DNA of 64,000 bases, taken from Onchidella celtica (taxonomy: Eukaryota; Mollusca; Gastropoda; Systellommatophora; Onchidiidae). The translations under genes were made by a program, and so were the position numbers. Shown here in pieces: positions 19,151 through 31,799 of the stretch. Numbering within the stretch: the stretch's first letter is position 1; each line of letters opens with the position of its first letter. The notes under the pieces were generated by a model. It saw nothing but the letters and a program-made list of their open reading frames with translations. It was not told the origin of the DNA and did no database searches. The stretch covers positions 55,027,880-55,091,879 of the forward strand of contig OZ007570.1 in the NCBI GenBank assembly GCA_963931925.1. Reading direction: 5' to 3'.

Positions 19151-21239
19151 GTTTGACTATGTGGTTGCGAGAGCACTTTTCCCATGACATGGACGATCCT
19201 AAGTCTAATACCCTAAAGTACCAGTTGCCCCTTAAGACCTAAGGAAGTAGGTTCTAATCCGTATGTTTTGTCCGGCCTACCCCCGACCAAACTCCACCCC
19301 AGCACTCAGTCCCTCAGCCGCGTCTTAAGGGAGGAAACTCGCCAGATCCTAGGCTATATTACAGGTCAGTTGGGCGTGACTAACCGTGCGAGTACCTTGG
19401 TCGACCGTCGACCTCAACGCTACATGGAAGCAGGAGCCAGTAACCACCCGGGTTTCCCCAAAGTGGCTGTTCTGTACTATAAATAAATTTGGGTTTTCTT
19501 ATATGACACACAATCCACACCTTGTCTGCCGTTATGGGTTTGACCTCATTATGCATAAAATCATATATTAAATTTATTCCTTTATTAACCCTACTCAAAA
19601 CGTTTTCTTTTCATTCAAACGCGTGGGTTTATCATTGTTCCATAGAGATATGCGCCTCTTAATAAACAGGCTTCAAAATTTTGCAGTTTCAAAATATTAA
19701 CAACTCAAGAACATGATTAGCTACCTTTGCCCTTGACATTATCTTGGTTTTTATTACAAAACGGAAGTGGGAATCGATACTACTTAATTAATCGACTGCC
19801 AATAACTTTATTGAATATGATCATAAAATTAAGGCTTATTTCTGAAAAATCCCTTCTCTCAATCTTCTTTCTCTACATTTACATTTTCCTCATCACACCT
19901 TTTTTTTCCCTATAGTTGTTTTTTTTTTTTTTTTAAAGTCCACATGACTTGGGAATGACATCATCATTCAGCACTAGGGGAACCAAAATCGATACCAAAA
20001 AGATACCATTATGAAGGAAAAGGCTAAGCACACTTAACAATCTTATCTCCTTGAGATTTGAAAATGGAAATAATACGTAAATTAATATCTGTTCAGACAA
20101 AAAACATAGCAGAAAACGAAAGGCATGAATCAGTTGCACATGTTAGCTTGGACTCTTTCCGAATTGTACATTTTCAAACATGTACTGAATAAGAAAAATG
20201 AAAAAAAATCTTGGAGAACAGATTTTTGTATTGTGATCACAAACTCAAAACTTGCAACGACCAAATCACAATAATCATTATGGAGAAATAAAGGCAATTT
20301 GTCAGTTGGATGGAGAAAAAAAACTTAAGTGATAAGTCTCCGAAATGAAATTGACATTTATCAAAAAATGAATAAATCTACTATGTTATGCACAAATTCT
20401 CCACCTTTGAATGCAAAGGGCTTTTTTATTAGGCCACCCACAGTAACCAAATTTTGTACACGAATGTAGGTTTCAAATACTGTGGAAGGTGCATTGAAAT
20501 TTGTATTGTTTTATTGGTCTTGTTTTTCATTTTTTTTTGAGTTGCCTTTGGGCCGTTGACTGCTCTCCTCTGATCCCATTTTTTTCACAAATACATGACC
20601 CATGGTGTGAACACTTCATGCCGGCTGATGTCAGCTACTCAGCATGCTAGTGGTGAAGTTAGAAGACAGGAAGGAATACATGATACAGAGAGTAGAAAGT
20701 GATGGGGTGGGGCAGTGGTTGGAGGTCGCACTGAGTGCGGCTTTTATGCTTGTATAAATATAAAATACTAAAATGGAACCTTTATACATTTAGTAAATGC
20801 TTACATCTACAATTATTCCATTTGCATAAAGTCTGATGGTAAAATGAATCTCGCGGTGCTGTAATTTAATGATCCGTGGCCGTATGCAAGAACTGTACAT
20901 AACTGCTTACATGATGGATAGGCCCAAAGCATCGGTCCAAAACACTACTTGGCATGCCAGAACTTTGTGTAAGCCTACATTATATGTATGTATGTGTAAA
21001 GTGATTCGTAACTTGCATAATTTGCACAATTGACTCAACGTATTGAATCCAAAATTTGATAGAGATCTGCCTAAGATTAAAAAAAGATAGAGAAGCGCTT
21101 AATTTCTCCGGTTCTGTGTCAACTCCTGCATCCGGCCACTGATATGTGCAAAAAAAATTCCAACCTTTTCCAGCCGTACCATGAAAAAGCAAAATGTACT
21201 GCCACAGCCGATATTTCCATCCAGAAACCAGGCGTCATT
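19151..21239. other. Unit sequence without recognised genes
   Basis: The same sequence recurs at about 40410-42497, and a diverged version covers 62156-64000. Short frames here are conserved between copies only because the DNA is nearly identical. It contains a T-run at 19919-19935 that varies in length. No exon with splice signals or known motif was seen. Confidence 0.6.
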
Positions 21240-22100
21240 TGGATCTTGAAACAGAATGTTATTTTGTCAATCAACTAGAAATTAAAACTGGGCATTAGAT
21301 AAAACATGTACTATCTACATATCTGAATTTATATGTGTAAGCTTCACAGAACTTACATGCGAAGATTCAAAGTGGAAATAAGTCGCTCAATTTTATTACG
21401 ATGTAGTCTATGCTTTGTTCCAGTCACAGACTAATAAATAACCAGACTGGAAACACAAGCTTCGGGCTGTGTCGTTTTTTACGGAAGTTAATGAGATGCG
21501 GCCGCATAACCAACGTGGCCGCCGCTCGGGAAATTCCGATTTTAGTTCTATCTGCATTAGAAATTTCGTTTTATTTGTCAAGATTGGTTGTACATGTATT
21601 GATAATGCATTGTCTTGCCTATCCTTTCATTTTATTGTCTACAGCTGCCTTTTTTTTATTGTTATAAATTATGACCGTCTGGACTTTTAACGACCGCTGC
21701 ATTGTAACTGTGCTGAAGCGTCGGTCGCAACCGTAAATCTAATGTGGCGAATGGTTCATGACCTTTCGCTGTTTTGTGACGTCACACAATGGGATCATCC
21801 AGTCTGTTTAATTTATTAGTCTGTGGTTCCAGTTTGGCTAAATGAAGCTAATTATTTTAGTAAACACCAACCAAATAACGACCGATAGACTTTTTTCTGG
21901 AACAGCTGGATAAAGAATATAATTTTATGTTGTAAAACATTCTAAAAACCACACTTGAAAATGTATTGTCCAGTTGGCATCAAAATTATTCTATGAACTG
22001 AACTTTTAAAAGACTAAAAAGTTAATGTTACTTGACCTCTGTAGAAACTCGGACATGAAATGATTCAAATACTTTGATCATTTACATGAAGAAAATGTGA
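21240..22100. repeat. Local diverged direct repeat, part A
   Basis: Blocks here reappear in diverged and shortened form at 22500-22900: AACAGAATGTTA..TCAACTAGAAATTAAAACTG and ATTTTAGTAAACACC, then GATTCAAATACTTTGATCA. Between the two lies inverted arm A (22173-22474). Equivalent sequence is at about 42498-43358 in unit 2. Confidence 0.65.
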
Positions 22101-22172
22101 TCCACATCATTTATCACACATAATTTGTAAACACTAGTGAAACCTGGCATCAGTTGGTTGGGTCAGCTCACG

Positions 22173-22474
22173 AAATATCATAAAAACCACAGAAAAACTG
22201 TGGAGTCGCAGCAGGGCTATAAGCAAAGTCAAAATTGGGCAAAAAGAAAAGGTTGTATGTTGCGAAGCCCCGCGTGAGAAATAAAACCCAAACAATACAA
22301 AGCAAACTAAAGAGAAGACAAAAATTACACAAATTTTCGGCTTTCGCCTTTGTCAAGTGAAAAAAACGAACAATAAAAGACTTCAACAGGAACGAAGTGA
22401 ACCAGTTTACTTAGCTGCGAGTTCTTGCTTCGTTAGCAGCACCAAAGCACGTCCGTCCGCCAAAAGCATGGAAG
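22173..22474 (+). repeat. Inverted repeat arm A (about 302 bp)
   Basis: Reverse complement of 32607-32907 with few mismatches, from CACGAAATATCATAAAAACC to CCAAAAGCATGGAAGCA. The arms are about 10.1 kb apart and face each other. In unit 2 the pair lies at about 43431-43732 and 53871-54171. The near-identical hydrophobic peptides in the two arms (KAENLC.FCLLFSLLCIVW) are translations of this shared repeat, not evidence of a gene. Confidence 0.85.
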
Positions 22475-22499
22475 CAGGAAGTCTGCATGTGTTTCTCTT

Positions 22500-22900
22500 T
22501 TCAAAGCCTTATAACAGAATGTTAAATCAACCAGAAATTAAAACTGTGCATTAAATAAGATGCATCCTATCTACATGTGAGAATTCATGAATGCAAGCTT
22601 CATAGAACTTGTGCTAGAAAATTCCCCTTTCTTAAGGCACACCCACAAGCGATAGCCAGACAGGATTACACTTTGTTCCAGTTTGCAAACGATGCTAACT
22701 ATTTTAGTAAACACCGCACAAAGGATATGTTGTAAAATATTCTAAATACATGTACAACGTTTGAAAATGTTCGGTAAAGATGGCATCAAATTATACTATT
22801 TAATTGAACTTTAAAAAAAAATAAAGAGTTAAGATTACTTGAGCACATTACAAACTAGAACACAAAATGATTCAAAATACTTTGATCACTTATACTTACA
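22500..22900. repeat. Local diverged direct repeat, part B
   Basis: Shortened partner of 21240-22100, with the same block order and many differences. Unit 2 equivalent about 43758-44158. Confidence 0.65.
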
Positions 22901-23207
22901 TCATAATCTGGGCTTTTAGTGTACTGTGCATTCTTTTTAAACAACTACACTCCCATCACAGCACCAAAATAATTGGAACGGGAAGACTTCCGGACATTGA
23001 GACCACCCAGTCAATCCCTAAGGCTAAAACTAAACCAGTTTCTAAGTCTGTCTTTATCCCTTATACCAATTGCTGACCCCACTACTTACTCTTTTAACAA
23101 GAAATGAAAAGAAATATTGGGGCAGTTTGTAAAGAATTGTAAGAGTTCAAAGTCATCAGGGACTCTTTCCATAAGACCTGGATCCTATAGAAAATCGAGT
23201 TAAGCCT

Positions 23208-23409
23208 AGCCAGCATCCCTATGTTAATCTGATGCAGCGTTGTATAGGATTTCTGTAAGGTAAGTAGGATTACCATAGGGCTGGATTCCCTACATCAATC
23301 TGATGACAGTACAATGTCATAACCAGAGGATCTACATAGGAATGATGCCATTCCAATGTGTGAACTTGACATTATTCCAAAGTGTGGGATTTCCATAGGG
23401 TTACCGGCT
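23208..23409. repeat. MITE-like element with imperfect terminal inverted repeats
   Basis: Left end AGCCAGCATCCCTATG and right end CCATAGGGTTACCGGCT are imperfect inverted repeats. The body contains inverted words around GGATTACCATAGGG. The same family is at 13280-13493 in the receptor intron, and the unit 2 copy is 44466-44667. No transposase is encoded. Confidence 0.6.
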
Positions 23410-24417
23410 GAGAGGCGACAACGTCAACAGTTAGATTGGTTCGTTTTCTGAAGGAGCTCGATCTGTGCTTGTTGTGCCCCTATTTTTTATTTATCTTTTA
23501 CTGGTACACACATTTTATTAGGCTTCAAGAAGTAACAGAATAAGGTAAAACAGAAGAGAACGGGTACATTTTTTTTTTTTAATTAAAGGGAGTTAATTGC
23601 TTTTTCCCTTCAAATAGGGCTGTTTTCCCGGATTTCTTCCCTTTATCACTTATACAAGTTACATAATGTATTAATCATATAAGCTATAAATATGGTGAAC
23701 TTTATGGGAGGTCAAATCAAGCCACCATCATTCTATGCCAATTGGCCATCACTATCGCTGGAGATTCTGTTCTCCACTCGTCAGCCTAAACTGGCCGATG
23801 GAAGAATCTAAACTATGAAGAAAAGCCAATTATTGTCAAAGTAGTAAGGGTATGATCAGCCGCTGACAGAAAATATAACCATTTAATTATTTTCGTCAGT
23901 AACGCTCACCTTGTCTCAAAATCGAATACATGTAGGCTATAGAGATCTATTCCTTCCTAGGTATGAAACAGAGAAATTTATGTATTTTATAGTCAACGAC
24001 TCCAACAAAAATTAGTATGTTCATGCTTCAGATTAAAATAATAATAATAATAATAATAATAAAGTTATACGTAGGCAGAGTCAACAGTGCCTATCTTCTC
24101 TCTAAATCCAACACCTGCCATCAGAATTTAAGTGCCATTTCGGCCATATGGAAGGTTCGACATAATGCCTGTCTTACTTTCGTTTCAGAACATTATCTTC
24201 ACAGTATTTTGAAACTATTAGTTGCATCCAAACTAAAACTAACGAAACAATCTGAACTATGCTTGAAAAAATAAATATCGAGAGACTTATGCGTGGGAGA
24301 GGGGAAGGCCGAGGATGAAATCATTGGTAGTCAACAGTTCAGCATTCTGTGTGAAAATATTTAAAGTGGAGGTATACAGAGAGACGGGGAGATAGGAGGA
24401 GAGGAGAAAGAGAAGGG

Positions 24418-24448
<31 letters not shown>

Positions 24449-26690
24449 CGAAGGGGCGGCGAGAGAGAAAGAAATAAATAAATTAAAAGATCAAGTAACC
24501 AAATTTACACTTATTAGAGGCCTATAACTTATTAACAAGTCCCGCCCCCCCCCCTCGGAATACGATCACCCTATTTATCTATTTGTTTATTTATTTAATT
24601 ATTTATTGTAAGGTCGTAGCGGTTTACACGTCTACGGTATTACCATTGACAAACTGCATGGTAGTCAAACGATTGCTCAATGGAACACTTACCTCCTCAC
24701 CTTGTACAATAAATACAGTCGTAGATCCTCATGGACTTCACCTTGTAAGGAACGATTTCAAAGTACTTAAATTATAGCTTATTTAACAGTGCAGATAAGG
24801 TAATCCAATCCATCATGGTTTGAAACACCGCATCACTCTTGCTTAGAGTAAACTCTGCGTGAGCAACACACCTGACTTAGTCTGAAGTTGTGAAACTTAA
24901 AGAGTGGACGGGCATTTATCCTTTAAAACATTCAAAGAGACGACCCTGAACTGCAGAGATTCTGTGCAACACATTAAACAAAGTGAGCTGATAAAACGTA
25001 CTTGTGAGCATGTCTTTGGACATGGGGGAAGGGGGGGGGGCTTTGTGGTGGGCGGTTCAGTTTTCTCATGACACACCTTGCCCTATGGAGCTTCGCGAAT
25101 AAAGCCAGTCCTCTCTCACTCTCTCCTTTTCTCTCTCTCTCTCTCTCTCTCGGGCATGTAGAAAGGGGGGGGGGGGAGTGCTTATTGGTGAGCGATTCAG
25201 TTTTCTCGTGACTCACCTCACAGTGCTGTGGAGCTTCGCAAATCGACCCACTTCTCTCTCTCTCCCCTCTTTCTCTCACACTCACTCTCTCTCTCTCTCT
25301 GTCTCTATGTATCTCTCTTTCCTTTCCCCTCTCTCTGCACTGGAAAGTTCTTAATTGGTTTCTCGGAGGGCTCAGCCGAAGGCTGTTGGTCCCCATTTTT
25401 TTTCATCTGATTTTGTTTATAGCCCCCCCCCTCCCCCCCCCCCCCCACCCAACAGATTGTTCTTTATAAGTGACATGGCCCTTCTATGACCCACATTAAC
25501 TGTATCCCTATAATTCATGGCGGCCAATTATCTAGAAAAAAGCAAAATTTAAGTAAGAATTTCAAGCTTTATAATTACTGGACGGGGGGGGAGGGGGGGG
25601 GGTTCAGAACGTCGCAACACTTTCTTCTGTTCAATTCAGGTGTGGCTCAAAATCAACGAAAGTGTTAAAACTATAGCGATCCTCAAGATCTTTAAAAATA
25701 CATGTATGTCCACGCACACGTTTACGTCTTTCTATGCAGAACATGATAGTTTGTAGAATTTAAGGCCCAGCAGTTGAAAAACCGTTCATAATTACATTGG
25801 AGGCCTTACTTCCTAGATCGTTTATACATGTAATATGATTTATTGGGTGTGAGCTGAGATCATACTGTCTGAACATTGTATTTGTCATTCAAATAAGGGC
25901 AGATTAGATGATGATGAGCCAGTGAAGTTAATGATGGGCTCCCACAAATTCAACCATGTCGAGTTGTTTTTTTAAATTAAATGTACTTTTTTTCTCCCTC
26001 CACATTGATTTGTTCACAGTTGAACATACTGCAACACACTTAATTATCACTGGGTCAAGTGGTTTAGCTCCCTCAATTCACGTACAAAGCCAGGTAGAAA
26101 CAATATGTTTTGATCTTGTCACACAAATTTGTTAAAAATGACATTCGCATGTTTTTCTTAGATGTTCCCTTAGTTCATTACCGCATTTAATTCATTCAGT
26201 ATACTTCAAACAATCATCAGTCAAGATTTGTGTATATATGTGTGTACTTTGTGATTACTGGAACTAATACAAATTAACAGTTTAAAAAACTTGCGTATAA
26301 TTATGAGTAAATCTTTTTACATACATGTATTTCTTCTCATTTTATATTTAAAATGTTTACAACAAAATGAGTGTAACAATAAAATTATAAAAATGTATGT
26401 AAATTTGGATTAAATCTTATGGCTCTCGAACATCTGAAGTTTATCATATACATGTATGGCTCTTACATCAAGCAAGTTTGGCCACACCTGTAATATTAGG
26501 TAGTCCAAACTGATTTTTACTTTTTAACTCACAAGTTATTGTCTAATGTGATGGAAAAGCTACAAAATTTGACTTTGTTTCTTTCGGAAAATGCTAAACT
26601 GCTTGTCTAAGTTCCTTTCGATCTGAACTGGTGTCCTTTGAACAACTGCTGCAATCAGGTCTTCGTCATCACAGCCGGTCCTCCTCTCTC
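23410..26690. other. Unit sequence with many microsatellites, no gene recognised
   Basis: Contains an (AAT)n run (about 24037-24061), a (GA)n tract (about 24421-24448), CT-rich tracts (25115-25152 and 25246-25320), and long G or C runs at 25027-25040, 25166-25178, 25422-25446, 25583-25602 and 26690-26701. Arg/Glu-rich or Ser/Leu-rich frames here are translations of the GA/CT repeats. A direct repeat of about 170 bp (TTCTCATGACACACC and TTCTCGTGACTCACC contexts) sits at about 25010-25140 and 25160-25310. Confidence 0.6.
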
Positions 26691-28146
26691 CCCCCCCCCC
26701 CCACACACACACAATCACTGTCTATGCAGTGGACACTCAAAGGGAGACAATCGATAATAAAAAACTAGTACGGTAGCTGTTACTCTGAATATTTTCCCTT
26801 TATCAATGAGAATCGAATTTAGATTGACTAAAAATAGCCAGATGTCGTTATGAGGCATTCGAGCCATTCAGCATTAATGGTAAAGCACTACTCCTTTGGA
26901 TTTGTTTGAGCGATTCACGACGCAAAGACCAGCTGCATGCGAAAGATGTATTTTTTTATACCAATAAAGAACGGGAGAAAGCCAGGCATGGGCTGGTTTT
27001 GATAAGTAATTTCTAAGGCTTCAGTGAGTTGCACTCAATCTAAGTACCGTATTGCAGTTTCACGTTCCTTTTACAATCCTGCAACGTCAAAAAATGCTGT
27101 GTCGTCTTCATTTCAAGGTGGGAAAGTTTTCCAGAAGCAGGAAGACTTCAGTTATCCAAGAACTACCATCAAAGAAAAGCAAAAATCAGCATAGAAATGC
27201 CAAATGACAATGCAGTGTCACTCATTGTAAGCAATGTTTAATCACACAAGAGGAAAGCTAGCTATCAACTTTAAGAGAGTGGAATATTTTCAAAATATAA
27301 AACACCACAGCATCAGCAATCAGTGGATTATCTATAATAATTTTGTTTGTTTGTTTATAATTGATGAAAGACTTAACATCCGAGAGATCATACACGTACA
27401 TTTTCCCATTTTAAATTCTTTTTGGAAATCATTGTGTACCGATACACCTAGTTTTTTTTGTTGTTGTTGTTAGTTGTTTCTAATGCTGGGTGTGTCTAAC
27501 GCAGGGTGTTGCATACTGCGTCATACTCAACTTTTTCTCTTCTTTTATTTTAAAGCTTCCCGGTCTCCTGTTTTTCTACACTCTTTTTGTGTTATTAATA
27601 TATTTTAATTGATTTAAGTCTAAACATGAGCTTTTGCAACAGAAAGTCAACATTCATTGCCATACTGTTAGTGTTCAGTGATGATGTTTCACTATTCTGT
27701 TTCTCACACTCCCTATCTCTCTTAACACAACAACTCATGTCCATCTTCCAGTCATCACATTTAATGGAACAAAACAGCTGTTCTAAACAATACACAAAAT
27801 ACATTTTTCTTTGATTCTATTTCTTGATGTTTTATTCAAATTTATTATGACAATACCAAAATAATATTCGTTTGAAAATGAAATAGTAGGCCCCCCTATC
27901 TATGACTGCATTCGAACTTTCCATTTTCTACATGACTTTTAAATACTGATAAAAAAGAACAATAAATGTGTAATAATTATGAAAGTGTACACTGTTTGTA
28001 GCACTTGGGACATGCAGTTAGTAGCATGGACACACAACTCAGGAAAAAACAGGAGGAAACAAAAAGGATATCTGAAAGAATAATTAATTAAGGCTCTTGT
28101 TAGTAATATTTCGGGAGGAGCCCTCTAGCTCTGGAGTCACGAAAGG

Positions 28147-28238
28147 CTTTAAAATACATGTAGTGCAAAAAACTTGGGGGATGGTACATTAAAAAAACTT
28201 TAAAATACATGTAGTGCAAAAAACTTGGGGGATGGTAC
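28147..28238 (+). repeat. Two-copy tandem repeat, period 51 bp
   Basis: CTTTAAAATACATGTAGTGC followed by AAAAAACTTGGGGGATGGTAC occurs at 28147-28187 and 28198-28238. Copy 0 has a single copy (3403-3448). The duplication is therefore specific to the 21-kb units. Confidence 0.85.
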
Positions 28239-28478
28239 TTTAACCTTTTACCAAGAGGTCTGCACTTTTTTTGTCATGCTGAAATAATGCATTATGGTGT
28301 CTCTCAGTTGGATTTTCATCAAGGAAAACTAGGAGTAAATGACCGACTCTGTTGTTGGTTGTTGTGTTTATTTGATGTGGTAATTAGAGAGATATTCTGT
28401 TGCTTTGGTTACACCCCTTTTAAAAGTACACGTGTATTCTATAAGCTGGAAATCAAATCTCTTGCCCACGTCATACCA
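28239..28478. repeat. 240-bp dispersed repeat, site 1
   Basis: TTTAACCTTTTACCAAG..GTCATACCA, flanked by GGTAC on both sides (28234-28238 and 28479-28483). Copy 0 lacks it (GGGGGATGTACGTACTTGTAAC at 3438-3459). A near-identical copy is at 32908-33147. An inserted element with a 5-bp duplication, such as a short solo LTR, is possible but unproven. Unit 2 copies are at about 49503-49742 and 54172-54411. Confidence 0.65.
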
Positions 28479-29468
28479 GGTACTTGTAACAACATTCTTT
28501 TTGCATAACGCGATAAACGTCACACTGCTTTTTCAGAATAATTTAACAAATCCAAAGGGGAATCCCCTCACTTATCATAATCTACATCTACATCTAAAAT
28601 AAAGAATTATAAACAAGATTATATATACTAGAACCTACATCAAGATAGAAGTCACATTCTACATCTAGAACAAGGTAAAAGCTAGATTCCACTCAGTCTG
28701 TGAGGTCAACTACAGGATCTCACACAGATATTTCTAGACGTTGATCCAGACCTATAATCTAGACTGTTCATACAGCAGATTTAGCAGAATTCAGCTTGAC
28801 TAGAACTTATAGATTTAGATTTATCAATTCACTCATTTATATTTAGAGGGCAGCTCTAGCTGTCTGACAAGTGTTCTACAGAAATGTTAATGGATTTATC
28901 ATGTTTTGCTGAAAAAAAATCCATTTCATCTGGGCTATCATCAAAAGCATGTAAATAACATTTTTGTTTCTTTTGGTATTTGAATGGAGCATATAATATA
29001 ACATGGTAAGCTCATTTAACAGCAGTTAACAAAAAGAGCTAATTGGAACAAAAATTGATGCTTTGCTCAAAATGAGAAAAATAATGTACAGACGAGCACG
29101 GAAAACTCAAATTCTTTGGGGTGGCTACATCTAGTTTGAGTTTGCCGAATTTCCAGGAATACGTGAAGCATTAATTATGAGGTATTATTATTGTAATTTG
29201 TATATTCAAGGAAAATAATACAGCTGATACCGTGTACCAAGAATTACCTCGATTAATCCCCACCTCCCCCCTTTTCTGTGGTCACTTGAAAGAGAAGCAA
29301 GTATAAAAATGACGCGCGTGGCGACAGCGGCACGCTACCTTGTGCCCGAAACTTCTGGAAATGCTCCAGTAAGAACCGTTTCCAAGTCAAGTCCAACAGT
29401 GATAAAATAAAGGGTGAACAAAAATCATTATTATTCTTTGTTCGGCATTATTCACGTCATATAGCAGC

Positions 29469-30715
29469 TGTCGCGGATCGGGATTTTGGGGAATATAGAT
29501 CGAGAGGTCCGCTTCCCAATCACACGAGCACAAAAAAAATAAAAAAAATAAACAACTTTCACTCTAAAAACTAAATAAATCAATTTGAGTAACAGACTGC
29601 AAAGTTTATATATCTAACGAATTCAAAGATAAAATATACAATAGATAACGAATACAATAGCAACTGAAAATGCTCAACTAAGCTGAGGAGCAACTATGAA
29701 GTACTTAAGGCAATGTAATATGAAGTTATCTAAGTCACAATAAATTTACATTCAAAAGAATCCGCGCCCGAGGGCGACGGATCCTGTAAGGTTTAAAGTT
29801 CTATCTCTCTTCATACTAAAACATATTTATATAGCGTCTCTGCCAGGAGCGCTCTGGTGTAGTTCACACGTGGTCGCGGGAAATGCATGTGGTCTGGCAG
29901 TACTGGTCAACAGTCTACATGTGTAGCTGGCTGTAAATTCAGCATGGAATTAAAATCTTTAGCTCACCATTCGGCCCTCACAATGTGAGGGCTGTTGATA
30001 TTAGCGCTGTGGGTTTAATGCTCAAACAAGTAGGCTTGGGCTCAGGAGCGTAGATTTCTGACAATGCTCCATCACTGTACATATCAGCTCAATCGCTGCG
30101 TCTCTATGACTTCTCATCTGGCTGAGAGCTCGCCGTCCACCTCGTAAATGGATTGTCTACATGTGGCCTCTATCTAAGCTCTGCACGGGTTTAAATACTA
30201 AAGCTATGTCTCGACCTTCCGTCCAGATTCATACATTTGATTGGTGCAACCACCTCTAGCTCAGCTGCCGAACCGAGTTATTTTAAGTAACAGCCCTACG
30301 CAACGACCTTGGGTCGACATCAAAGGTCGAATCACTCAAGACAATAAAATGTAATTTTATAGCAATAAATTCTTAACATGTTCAAAACCCCGAGCTTTTA
30401 CTCTGGATCACGGATTTTCTGTACGTCAACAGACGTCTCAATAACATTTAATTCCTACTCACCCCTTCCCTCTCTACTAAACCTAGTTCAAAACACGAGA
30501 TATAAAAAGTGCTCAGTCATGCACATCTACGCTGTCCGTCTATCCTTCCCCACACCTTCTGTCTATCTATTAGGAAAAAATCTGTTCAAAACAAATTGTT
30601 TACGAGACCAAGTTATGCTGGCTCGCACAATAATTACGTTTGTAAAAATTACTCACTGCTCTCTCACAAAAATTTACTCAGTGGAAAAATTTATGAATCA
30701 AAACTGTTCTTGACA
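29469..30715 (+). repeat. 5' LTR, complete (1247 bp)
   Basis: Boundaries are set by the TSD on the left and by the TTCTTGACA end, also found at 31791-31799. A TATA-like TATAAAAAG is at 30501-30509. The region shared with the partial 3' LTR starts at about 30514. A near-palindromic CCCTCACAATGTGAGGG occurs at about 29974-29990. Unit 2 equivalent: 50733-51979. Confidence 0.8.
30501..30509 (+). promoter_or_regulatory. TATA-like box in the LTR
   Basis: TATAAAAAG lies about 200 bp from the LTR end, a usual place for an LTR promoter. Transcription would start about 25-30 bp downstream. That is close to the point (30514) from which the 3' LTR copy is preserved. Inference from sequence only. Confidence 0.4.
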
Positions 30716-31597
30716 CATCCCCCACCCCAGTGAAAACTTAGGGTTTGAATGACATAACTGTCTACTAACGTTGCTATGTAATAGTACTTTGGAAAGGGCT
30801 ATATAGTAAAAAATATATCGTTACTGAAAGTCAAAAAAAAAAAAAAAAATTCTAAGAACGTGCATTATCGATGGACAATAGCATATGTATGTTTATATGC
30901 GACGTTCTGTGATAATATATAATTATTGTAGCACTTAAGAATTAAAGTGATAAACTTCTCTCACACAGACATACTGTAAAGACTGAAATATTGAGCAACT
31001 AGCTCATCGCTTCACTGAGCGTAATTAATACATTCATAGAACATGAACGAACAATAGTTAATTAAAGTACTGGTATCCTGGCAGCAGTAGGTCTGGTCGC
31101 TCGGTTTGCCATTTTCTCATCTCATTGACCCGCAGACAAAGGCGTCAATGTTGTCTGAAACTCAGGTCATGGTCAGGATGGACGCTAGTGGAAAAAGGAA
31201 TCACATGGAAATTTTTGAGAAAGAATGTCCATAATTGGTAGGACAATACCTTGTGAAACCATCCACGGTCTCCGAAAAAGGTGAAAAATGCTCAACCTCA
31301 ATGCTTAACAGTCTCTATATAAAATAGCAACATATTCTGGTTTATCAGTTATAAATTTCGCCATAGTGAAGCTGAAATAACAAACGTCGACAAGATAATT
31401 AGCCTGACGTACTCTTTCAAAATCGGCGTAGCGCTCGTCTTGATTTAAGAATTATATAGCGCTTCTCGCATTCAACAATAATCTAAATCTCAATTAAATA
31501 ACATTACACTTTAATATATTTCTAATTATATCCAATCCGGGATAGATGAGGTGCCACCAGGCGATAGCAGCTAATTTAATGCGCCGTTTCCGTACGC

Positions 31598-31799
31598 AAG
31601 TCATGCACACCTACGCTGTCCGTCTATCCTTCCCCACACCTTCTGTCTATCTATTAGGAAAAAAACTGTTCAAAACAAATTGTTTACGAGACCAAGTTAT
31701 GCTGGCTCGCACAATAATTACGTTTGTAAAAATTACTCACTGCTCTCTCACAAAAATTTACTCAGTGGAAACATTTATGAATCAAAACTGTTCTTGACA
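31598..31799 (+). repeat. Partial 3' LTR (last 202 bp)
   Basis: Aligns with 30514-30715, with three visible substitutions (for example CACATCTACG versus CACACCTACG). It is preceded by unrelated internal sequence, so about 1045 bp of the 3' LTR are missing. Confidence 0.85.

Larger units (their letters stand above)
26691..29463. repeat. Unit segment corresponding to copy 0 blocks 1 and 2 (left)
   Basis: Equivalent to 1-1328, 3350-3596 and 7924-8550 of copy 0. Here the Gypsy and LINE insertions are absent. Bases 28623-28850, missing from copy 0, are present. They contain several short ACATCTAGAAC/ATCTAGAC-like motifs but no gene. Confidence 0.75.
29469..31799 (+). mobile_element. Deleted LTR retrotransposon with 5-bp TSD
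   Basis: Starts TGTCGCGG and ends TTCTTGACA, with the canonical TG..CA ends. It is flanked by GCAGC at 29464-29468 and 31800-31804. Copy 0 shows the empty site with one GCAGC (about 8550-8554). The 5' LTR (29469-30715) is complete. A non-coding internal remnant of 882 bp follows (30716-31597), then the last 202 bp of a 3' LTR (31598-31799). No gag or pol remains. LTR ends differ at about 3 of 202 positions, so the insertion is young. Strand is assigned from the TATA-like box and is provisional. Confidence 0.85.

Noticed and set aside
23299-23330. Hammerhead ribozyme core (CTGATGA)
   Set aside because: No GAAA-containing second core strand and no stem II complementarity at the required spacing.
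24974-25396. Arg/Glu-rich 140-residue frame and its longer unit 2 version (46161-46712)
   Set aside because: Low-complexity translation of GA/CT microsatellites. Frame length changes with run length between units.
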